This document shows, piece by piece, positions 54,959 through 64,000 of a stretch of 64,000 nt of DNA. The position numbers and the translations under genes are program-made. The first letter of the stretch is position 1; each line of letters opens with the position of its first letter. This DNA comes from Karalla daura (taxonomy: Eukaryota; Chordata; Actinopteri; Chaetodontiformes; Leiognathidae). The stretch covers positions 12,411,693 through 12,475,692 of the forward strand of contig CM055207.1 in the NCBI GenBank assembly GCA_029224185.1, read 5' to 3'. The notes below the pieces were generated by a model, which had not been told where the DNA came from, searched no databases, and worked only from the letters and a program-made list of their open reading frames with translations.

Positions 54959-54973
54959 GTTGCCTAGCAACCG
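54959..54973. promoter_or_regulatory. Palindromic RFX X-box
   Basis: GTTGCCTAGCAAC (core 54960-54972) fits the RFX X-box consensus GTNRCC-N(0-3)-RGYAAC exactly and is flanked by GG/CC, extending the symmetry. It lies in ctbp2 intron 1, in about 100 bp of unique sequence. Confidence 0.55.
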
Positions 54974-56239
54974 GCTGCTGTTTGCAGGTGGCTCCCACTA
55001 TGCAACCGGGGTGTGTGGTGGACAGGTGGAGGGCGCTGCTAATGCTGCCGACCACCATGCACTGTGCCACTGTGAGCAAAGCTTTGCTGTAACATGACCC
55101 ACATCCCCCGGTTAATACAATCCAACAGGAGAAGTGTGTGTGTGAATGTGTGTGTGTTATATCCACAAAGGGGCGAGTGAGGGTATGAATCCGATAGCTG
55201 CCTCTCCCAGGTTGGCAAAACAGCTGAATCTGCGATTAAATCCACTTCTTCTTCCATTTTGCGAACGATCCAGACTACATTCATGTTGCTAAATGTTAAT
55301 AAATCAGGCCTGAATGCAGATTTGTGCTGGTTGACACAGTAAACGTCGCTGGCAGCTGTTTTTATCAGCTGTAGCTAATCAATGATAAGTTACTTTGCCC
55401 AAAGGCTCAAACTAAGACTTGGCTGTCTGGGCTAATGTGCTCTCTGCAATTTGGCATCTGCGCTCAAGCCGAAGATAATCTGTTAAAGAAATAAAGGGGG
55501 AAAAAAACACACACACACTGAAGGCAGTTTACATTTCTGAGCAAACGGGTATTTTGCAGCACAGCAAAAAAAAAAAAAGCAAGTTAACGTCCTGACAGTT
55601 TCAGCAGTTTTTGGTCAAACAGGAAGAACAGCAAGCAGCCTTCTTTTTTCAAGGTCAAAATCAAAGCTCTCCTCAAGCACTTTCAAAATGTTTTCCCAGC
55701 ACCTTACAGCTGTGAGGAATTACATAATCATACAGATTACGGCTATGAAGAATGAGACGACAGAAATTAGACTTCGCGATTAAAATTCCAAACCTTTTTT
55801 TCTTTTTTTACTTCCCCCGGATGAAGGTGTGAAAAGGTAACTAGGCCAAAGGAAGTTTAACTAACAAACCCCAAACTTAGCTGTGCCCAATCATGGCCGC
55901 CACAACAGTTTCAGAGGGCCCCCCCGAGTTGTATGAAACCGCGGCCACAACAGGAATGCACTTGCACATGGATGTGGCAACAAATGAATAGGAACCCACA
56001 CACACACACACACACGCACATGCACACACACACACGCACAGCACCTCTGGCGGGCGGCCAGCCAGCCTGACTGTGGAGTAACGGAGAAGCCTGGCAGAAT
56101 GCACAGATGTGCTGTCGGGTCAAACAACACTTTGTTTTCCTTGCTGGAGTTTCCTCCCTCTCCATGTGGCAACCTGCCAGAGACTGCACTTCTGCTTTGC
56201 TGAGGCTGTATTAGTCATTTACTACTTTCCTCCCTCCTG

Positions 56240-56284
<45 letters not shown>

Positions 56285-57039
56285 TGCCATAAACACACAC
56301 AAGCCCTTCATCTGCCTGTGACAGCGCGAGGTCACAGTGTGAGTTGTAGTGGGTGAGGAGAGGGGGCAATTGTGGGTGGGGTGTGGTGGGGTGGGGTGGG
56401 GGGGTCCGGGTATAAGCACCCTTTGTTGGCGGCCTCCACCCTGCCCTTCCCTCCCCTCACTTCCCGAAAAGTGGCGCACAAAGGCCACTTGTCCTGCGCT
56501 GCCAGTGCCCCACCCCTGTCACCACCCGGCTGCCCGCCACACCAGCCCATCCCCTGCCAAGAAAATGAGCGCGCGCCTGCTTTAAAGGGGACCTAGAACA
56601 GTTGGAGCAAGCATTCATGCTTCTTCTCTGGTGCTAACATTGTTTTCAAAAGAAATGCCTCAGACACTTTTGTAAGCCCCTTTATGATCCCAGGTGTGGG
56701 AATATTACAGTCTTCGCCTAATTGGCTGTCTTGCCTGCCACTCACAGGAATGATCACATGACTTTATGTTTCCTTCTTAACTTTTTGAAAAAAAAAACTA
56801 TGGAGCATGTGCTCAACCAGCTCCATATGTCTGAGTCATAATCGTCGGGATCTCATCAGATCTCGAGTAAGAAGTAACCAGAAACTTGCCTCTGGGTGCC
56901 CTATACCTGCCCACACAGGTCAGAGGTATGCTAACTTTTTGGAGCTGGGTAGCAAGGTAACTTGCACCACACTTGTATTTTACATAACGTTTTTAAACAC
57001 ACTTCAAAAGTCGATACGAAGTAGCTGCTGCCACACGGG

Positions 57040-57210
57040 AAGATCGTGACTTCACATCCCAGTCACAGCAGTGGGAGACACTAAACTGGTACTAGATGTG
57101 AATGAGACAGTAATTGTGCTTGCCCTGTCACCCTAACCCTAACAATGTCCCCTGCAACACCACTGCCTCCAAAGCAGGCAAGACAATGGAAAGATGGATG
57201 GATGGGATAG
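57040..57210 (+). repeat. Dispersed teleost repeat, strongly diverged copy
   Basis: Only the middle (GGGAGACACTAAACTGG) and the tail (AATGGAAAGATGGATGGATG) are recognisable. Confidence 0.4.
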
Positions 57211-57439
57211 GAGACTTCATGGTGGTTTTTGGACTTGCAGCACATTTTTGGCTGTAGGTACTGAGGCACAATCAGTATTCGACAAAGCGGAGTTAAAAAA
57301 CAGTTTTTCATTCTAGGTCTCCTTTAAATGGTATCCTGTGTGTGTGTGTGTGTGTGTGTGTGTACGTGTGAGAGTGTGTGTGTGGGCAGGCCGGGCACAC
57401 ACTCTGCCATGGGACAAAAGCGGGTGTCAACAGCATCCA

Positions 57440-58800
57440 TGGCACAACCTCCTCTTCCCTCCTTTCCCCTCCCCTCCTCTTCCCTCTTCTCTTTTATTCT
57501 TCCGCGTTGCCCCGAGCTACGCACGGACACCGCAGCGGCACGAGCGTCAGGAGCGGCAGAGGCGGCACGGGCGTCAGAAGAAGCACGAGCGTCAGAGGCG
57601 GCAGAGGAAGCACGCGCGGCAAGAGCGGTAGGAGCGGCGCAGGACCTCGGAATGACAACATCGTAGGACAACACTCGCCCACCTCAGCGACATACACAAC
57701 GCACCCACACTCGCTCCCACCTCCTCCTTCCCTCCCTCCGATCCTCCCACACGCGCGCACACACACACCTCCCACATGCCAGACTTTATTAGACATCAGG
57801 AAAAGAAAACAGAAAAACATGCTGCTTGCCTGGAAAATGTTGCCTCCACATTCTTCGCGCTTAAGAACTACGCATCGCCGCGGAAAAAAAACAGAAGACG
57901 ACTGGGGCGAGAGAGGGGAGAGGCAGAGGGGAGGAAAAGCGACAAAAAAATGCAAAAAAAAAAAGGGAAGTGGCAGACCCTCTGCAATAATCCAAGGAGG
58001 GCAGCCCCCCCACCTCCAACACCTCCTCCTCCTCCACCACCAGCAGCACCTCTCTCTTTCTCCTCCTTCCTCCCCCCTCCCCCCCTCCCCCGGAGTTGCT
58101 CCTCTCTCTCTCTCTCTCTCTCTCTTTTCCTGTCACTGAGCCTCCGGCTGCAGCATCTTCAGTCCGTGTCTTTGAGGGCTGGGAGGAGAGCACCGCACAC
58201 ACACACACACACGCTCCTGCACAGCGAGGCGCAGGCTGGCTGCAGCTCGGATGGTTGCAGGAGGTGGGAGGGGAGAGAGAGAGAGAGAGGGGGTGACGCT
58301 TTTGTCCTTTTCTTTTTTAATCTCCCAGGAAGAAAAAGGCAGCGATGGTTGCAAACTCTCTCTCTCTCTTTCTGCTGCCGCTTCCTCCGCTGTCAGCTGC
58401 GCAACATCTATTCACTGTAGCTCTGCCTCCCTCCCTCTCTCCCTCCCTCTCTCCCCTTCTGCCTCTCTCTCTCTCTCTCTCTCTTTTCAGCTCTGTTCTC
58501 CTGCCTTTGTCTTAGCTGATAATACACCGGAGGGGCAGGAGACAGAGATCTCCATCCAGGCAAAAATTTAAAAAAAAGAAAATGATCATTCTGACTAAAT
58601 CAAAAAAAAAAGAAAAGCAAAACTGCCAGCTCCTGCTCCTCTCTCCCTCTGCACAATTTACTCCCCGGCTGCGTTCACTTCATAGGATCTGCACGGAGCA
58701 CACTCCAGTACACTCCCTCCTCCCCTTTACCCTCCCTCTCCTCCCTCCCTCCCTCCTCCTCCTTCTTCCTTTCCCCTTTTTTATGTTTTATTTCTGATCT
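57440..58800. other. Purine/pyrimidine-asymmetric GC-rich block in ctbp2 intron 1
   Basis: About 1.3 kb where one strand is strongly CT-rich with several (CT)n runs (58105-58126, 58466-58486) and patches of CpG. Read on the minus strand it resembles GA-rich 5'UTR or promoter DNA. No convincing coding exon or first-exon donor was identified. Confidence 0.3.
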
Positions 58801-58901
58801 GGACTCCACAGTGTTTTAAGAACGCCTGCCCCCTTTCTCCCCACCCCTCTCTCCTTCTCTCTCTCTCTCTCCTTCTAATACACACACACACACAAACCCA
58901 T

Positions 58902-58902
<1 letters not shown>

Positions 58903-58986
<84 letters not shown>
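58903..58986 (+). repeat. (CA)n microsatellite
   Basis: CA run of about 84 bp, with further short CA runs on both sides. Confidence 0.97.
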
Positions 58987-58989
<3 letters not shown>

Positions 58990-59623
58990 CCTCTCTCTCT
59001 TTTGCTTTCATTTGCTCCAAGCCTCAGTCCCCCCCCTTCACCCTCCGATTATTTGGTTTCCTCTGCTTTTTCACTTTCATCTAGACCTCAACAACCCCCC
59101 TCCACACATACACACATATACACACACTTCTAGAAAAAACCCACAAAAACACAAGCTCACCCCCACCCAGGCATTTTGCGGGTTAGAGGAAAGAGATTGG
59201 AATAGGGACATACACACTCACACTCCCCTCCCTCGCCTCCCTGAATATGTTATACACACACCTGCGTGTCCATGCACACACACACACACACAAGAAGAAC
59301 AATGCAACATTCAGGCCACTCCAGCAATAACATTACAGCTGTGGAGTTGGCTGTTTTTCGCACCATCAGGGAAGTCATCAGAGCCGAGTGTGTTAAGTTC
59401 ACAGTTTGGTCCCTGGAGGGAGAAGGATGAAGAGGAGGAGGGAGGAAGGAGGGAGGAGGAGAGAGAAGGGGGAGGAGGAGGAGGAGGAGGAGGGAGGGAG
59501 AGGCGGACTGACAGATCGCTGTGCTGAACGACCGCGAGGACGAGCAGCTGAAAACACCCTGTTTAGAATAACAATGTAACCAGAGCCTGCTGCAATTCTG
59601 CAGCACGGCCAGAGCACAGCCAG

Positions 59624-59624
<1 letters not shown>

Positions 59625-59668
<44 letters not shown>
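59625..59668 (+). repeat. (CA)n microsatellite
   Basis: CA run of about 44 bp in ctbp2 intron 1. Confidence 0.95.
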
Positions 59669-59671
<3 letters not shown>

Positions 59672-60092
59672 CCATAAACACACACACACACCTCAGCGGC
59701 AGCATGACAGGCGCAACCAATAGACAAAGAGCCCGGCACGGTCACACGCCAGAAGTGATTATCGCTGACAGCCAAGTGAAAAGGTGGAGAGGCCTGGAGA
59801 TGAGGTGGATGTGCCCATGTGTCCGGAGTGGAACCACCACCTTTCTTCTTTTTAAGTGTGTGAGCACAATTGTGTAATTGTCCACTTTGAGCGTGTGTGT
59901 TTGTGTCACACGTGTGTGTGTGTGTGTGTGTGTGCGCATTTAAGGTGCCCATCGGGGCTGTTGTTCCTCAGCAGCCAGAGTCCAATGAGCAGAGACAAGG
60001 CATGTCAGGCGAGCCGCCGTCTGCAGCAATGACACATCTGAGGGAGTGTGACCATCAAAGGGAGCAGCCCCCACTTCCTGCCAGTCGGCCAG

Positions 60093-60101
60093 ACACACAC
60101 A

Positions 60102-60155
<54 letters not shown>
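60093..60155 (+). repeat. (CA)n microsatellite
   Basis: CA run of about 60 bp with one GC interruption. Confidence 0.95.
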
Positions 60156-60159
<4 letters not shown>

Positions 60160-61351
60160 TGATGGAGTGTAGGGATACGCCTGCCCCTCTGATCTTTCTC
60201 TCTTCAATAACATTAGAGGATGTGCAGGCCGGGGTGTGGGGGGCCCTGACTGACGGCAATATGTTAATATGGAACGTGGCACGTCGCTGCTTCTCCAAAG
60301 ACAGAGCCTTCCTGCCGGGTCAGGGGTCTTAAAGAAGAGGAGGAAGACGGGAGGGCGTTTAGCGACTGGCAACTGATGCCAAGACTGCGAGTCAAAAGAT
60401 CGAACAGCATCGCGCTCCAACGTGAGGATTTTTAGCCTATATCTGAGGTCCAGTCCCTTCTGGAGCTCATATGCATTTGCCCAGAATAGAAAGACAGTTC
60501 AGTGCAACTTAGACAACGGTCTCGTACCAAAACTGCTGCCAGTCTACATTATTTTTTTCCAATACCCCAATCAATAGCGTTCTCATATCGCATGGGGTGC
60601 ACATGTGATGTGGTTAGTGGCCATTTTTGCCTGCAAAAACAAAATAAAAATAGCTGATATTATCCCTTTTTCAAATAGGAAGTACAGCATTTCAACAGTT
60701 ATATATATATATATATATATTTAATAATGGCTTGTGGTGTGAGCATATGATATGCACACTGGCAAAGAATAGATATGAGAAAAAAAAACACAAGTCACAA
60801 TTCAGGGCCCTGATTGTGAAATTACTACATTTTGCTTTATGGAGCAAGGTGGCTGTTACACACTTTGGTATGTGATTGGTTTGATCTACTACAGCTTCGG
60901 CGTAATTTACCAATAAACTGAACTCACTGATGAGCACCTCGGCCGGCCAGAGAGACAATGAGTTTGACAAAAAAAAAAACAAGTAGCTTCGCATCCCTCG
61001 TCTGGTTTTCATCCACATTGATTGCACTTTGGGAGCATGGAGTCACGTCGAGGCCACCGGCAAGTTCCAAACGCATTTATATAAGAGATGTTTGGATGCG
61101 ATGGTGAGATCTTCAGCAGGTGGCGCGCCGGGCCAATCGGAGGGGCAGGCCTGGAGTCCCGGCGGAGGACGCGGCAGCTGGACGGGGCCGGGACGGGCTT
61201 TGTGCAGCCACAGGCCTGGTGCGAAACAAGCAGCGAGTCGCTCCGACTCCAGCAGCTGACGTGCCTGTCGTTACATGTTTGGATGGGGCGAGGAAACGCT
61301 AATGAGAACAGATTGGCACAGCAGCCATTGCCCCTTCCACAATCTCTCTCC

Positions 61352-61361
<10 letters not shown>

Positions 61362-61434
<73 letters not shown>
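61362..61434 (+). repeat. (CA)n microsatellite
   Basis: CA run of about 72 bp following a short CT run. A second CA run with a GC-alternating core (potential Z-DNA) lies at 61553-61600. Confidence 0.95.
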
Positions 61435-61436
<2 letters not shown>

Positions 61437-61556
61437 CCTCTTTCAGATGTAGAGCAGCCAGACTTGGGCCTAAACCAGCACTGAAGGCTTCATCTGTTCG
61501 CCCCTCAGCCACTGGTGCCATACAGCCACACCTTAGCACCCATGCACGCGCTCACA

Positions 61557-61589
<33 letters not shown>

Positions 61590-62904
61590 ACACACACACA
61601 TGCACAGTTATTGCTACGCAACCTGACGCACAATCTCACATTGAATACATTTATGACCTGAAATCAAACTGAATCAATTCTTAAAGCTCATTATCTATTC
61701 ATTGTTGTTATCCACATTTGCGCCTGCATTTATTTTAATATTAAGTAATGATAAAGGAGTACATATTTTAAGGATGCAGCGCAATGAAAATCTGTGAAAG
61801 TCGGGCCTTAGAAGCACCATCTACAATGTGGTGCTGTGCGGTTGATCAACGTCCCGCTTTTATTTCTTTGCTTTGATTTACAGTCTGCTCGTGTGTATTT
61901 TCTCGTTGTATCTTCTCTCTATCTTTTTCTTTCATTCTTTAGGCTATGAACATATTTTAAGTGGTGCTTTGGAAAATAGCGGTAAATAGTGGCTAAAAGA
62001 ATAAAACTGGTGAGCCTTGGCACTATCACAAATCCAGATTTTCAATTCCCCTTTGATAAAGTCACCCTTTTGTAGCCAAATCACACAATTTACGTAGTTA
62101 AAGACTTTGGAGCCTGCAGTCTGCGCTTCCATCGCCCTCCTGCCGCACGACTCCTCACAGCCCTGACCTTTTGCACAGTGAGACATCAAGAGCGGCGGTC
62201 ACGCTCTGGAGGACCCGACAAATGGTCCGCACCTCCTCGCAGTCCGTGTGGATTTAGCGCCGAGAGGGAGGCCTCTTCTTTAACCAGCCTAATTATACTG
62301 TAAGCGCCCTTTTCCTGTAAGTGCTGAAACTTGGCTGCTGAGAGGACGCTGGATGTAGAGGCCTGTTAAATCCCCCTAAAGCACTTAAAGGGATTTTAAG
62401 AAAGCGAACGCCGGAGCGAGCCAACCTGCCGCTTGGAGACGGGCCTTGGGCTGACCGCATTGCGACCGGAGGTTCAGGGGTCCATTTCAGAAGCTGGAGT
62501 CGGGTCAGCAGGGGGCCACCAGGCAGGATGTCGGGGGCAGAAGTTGAGGGGTGGCCGAGTTCGGCTGCTCAAGGAGCAACCAACCCCCCCCCCCCCAAAA
62601 AAAAAAAACCTCTCAGAAGCTTTTTCTTGGTTTGAACGTTTTCCAGGTTTCACTCCGTCTTGCGGCGAGTTACCACTGTTTTGCTTTGGCGCAGTTTTTA
62701 GTGCCGGCACGTTGTGACTGAGAGGTCAGAGCACACAAATCACAACACTCACATTTTCCCGGTCAGCTCTGGCGGTGGCAAAACATACAGTAGTATTTGA
62801 GCTAGCCGTAGGAGTGATGAGCACACTGATGGAAATCCAATCGCCTCTATAAAAAGGTTTCATAGACTAATACCTCAAAACCTGTGTCAATAGAACTATA
62901 TATC

Positions 62905-63060
62905 TCCACAGGGCGACATGACGGACTGGTGATGAACGCTGTTGCCTCACAGCAGGAACGTCTTGGGTTCAACTTTTGGTCGGACTGAGCGGCTTCTGTG
63001 CAGTCTTTCTCCCTGGGCCCTGATGCGGTTTCTCCGGTTGTTTCACATCTATAGAAGTAT
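62905..63060 (+). repeat. Dispersed teleost repeat, head fragment
   Basis: ACTGGTGATGAACGCTGTTG followed by CCTCACAGCAGGAACGTC and TTGGGTTCAACTTTTGG: the tRNA-like head region (B-box-like GGGTTCAA) of the family. Confidence 0.5.
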
Positions 63061-64000
63061 AGTAGCATGTACAGATGTGGATGTGGATGAGCAGCTGGCT
63101 GTGCCTGCAGAGTGATGAGGACCACTGATGAAATACCGATCACCTCCATGAAGATGTCATATTGCGTGAAAACCTCAAAACCTGCGTGAATGAATACATC
63201 TGCATGGCTCAAAGAAAGAAAATATACTTTTTGACCCAACAAAACCAACTGCAAATTGAGTCGAAAAGTATTTGGGCCACGCACCCTCCTCCTCCTAACC
63301 ACAAGTGGAGGGACCGTTTCGCCTTGGCCTAACCAGATGGACGCAGCAAGGTTACCAACTCATCCGCTGACTCTGACCAGAGTAAATTAACTTGATGATG
63401 AGATGCTAATCAGGCAGCTCTTCTTTAGCCGCGCAGCGTTTCGCGCTCGTCTCAGGCACGGCCAATGAATAATGCAACATCATCGCAGCCAAAGGCCACG
63501 TTTGCTCGCAGAGCAACTTAGCAGAAAGTCTCAGAGGAAACGAGCCGCGAGCCCGTCCGACCGAGATACCAGGCGAGGCGCTGCTCTTAACAGAGAGACA
63601 CAGATAGAGAGCGATAACAGGTTTGTTCACAAGCCCTCGGAGATTTCCACGCTCCTCTATGCTCAAAGACACTTTTTGGGATTTGGGAGTAAGATGGCTG
63701 ATCTTCAATGGAGCAGGCTGCCAGCGTGACAGGAGGGAGGGGAGGAGGAGAGAGAGAGGGAGAGAGGTAGTAATGTCATTTTTGGTGACGCACGTCTAAT
63801 TTCCCCACGGTGAATATTTATTTAAGAGGCCCAGGTTTATCCGCTGAGAGGCACCTGCTGTGGCAGCGGCGGCAGCAGCCAGGGTAAATAACCCCCCCAA
63901 GGCACAGCGCAGACACACACAAACATACACATAAGAACCACCACCTCCCCCAACCCCCCCCCCCCCTCCCCCGCCCCCCCGCCCAACCAACCAACAGCGG

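Noticed and set aside
57378..58139. 253-codon open frame on the plus strand
   Set aside because: Low-complexity composition (Arg/Ser/Pro-rich, CT-rich DNA), and opposite to the gene that spans it. No domain is recognisable.
62150..62200. Minus-strand segment weakly resembling the ctbp2 first coding exon (lysine-valine-arginine codons before TGTGAGG)
   Set aside because: No ATG-led MALVDKHK-like frame and no GT donor at the right place.

Overview
This window looks like a teleost fish genome segment. It has spliced genes with GT-AG introns of about 0.1 to 5 kb, very abundant CA/TG, TATC and GA microsatellites, and about ten diverged copies of a fish-type dispersed repeat. The proteins are clearly vertebrate. 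I found no bacterial-style operons, CRISPR arrays or phage genes. Three protein-coding genes can be read exon by exon, and splice phases agree at every junction.

Layout. (1) 1 to about 9.4 kb has no recognisable gene. It contains several patches that look like conserved non-coding elements and one CpG-rich patch near 5.7-6.1 kb. (2) 9768-13055, minus strand: hpdl, a 4-hydroxyphenylpyruvate dioxygenase-like enzyme in five coding exons with all three iron ligands. (3) 13.1-14.3 kb: divergent promoter interval holding two TATC arrays that share a duplicated flank, then CCAAT and YY1-like elements. (4) About 14.3-27.96 kb, plus strand: zranb1 (Trabid), a 713-residue K29/K33-type deubiquitinase with three NZF zinc fingers, an ankyrin-like domain and an OTU catalytic domain. 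One 5'UTR exon is likely, followed by nine coding exons. (5) 28-29.7 kb: convergent 3' ends. (6) 29.7-64 kb, minus strand: ctbp2, a C-terminal binding protein 2 corepressor. Coding exons 2-9 are here and end at 31441. The first coding exon and the RIBEYE A-domain exon were not found, so the gene continues beyond position 64000 through an intron of more than 16 kb.

The tail-to-tail arrangement of zranb1 and ctbp2 matches human ZRANB1/CTBP2 on 10q26. No shared pathway follows from adjacency: hpdl is metabolic (hydroxymandelate/ubiquinone headgroup in mammals), zranb1 is a ubiquitin-chain editor, and ctbp2 is a nuclear corepressor.

The most interesting signal is in the introns. Several ctbp2 introns carry an AC repeat just after the 5' splice site and/or a GT repeat just before the 3' splice site, in place of a normal polypyrimidine tract. 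Two introns have both, so their ends could base-pair. zranb1 has two acceptors that directly abut very long TG runs (316 and 172 bp). Introns without these repeats have ordinary pyrimidine tracts. This fits a class of fish introns described as bridged by AC/GT pairing, and it is testable. All calls are by eye, and no alignment or search was run.
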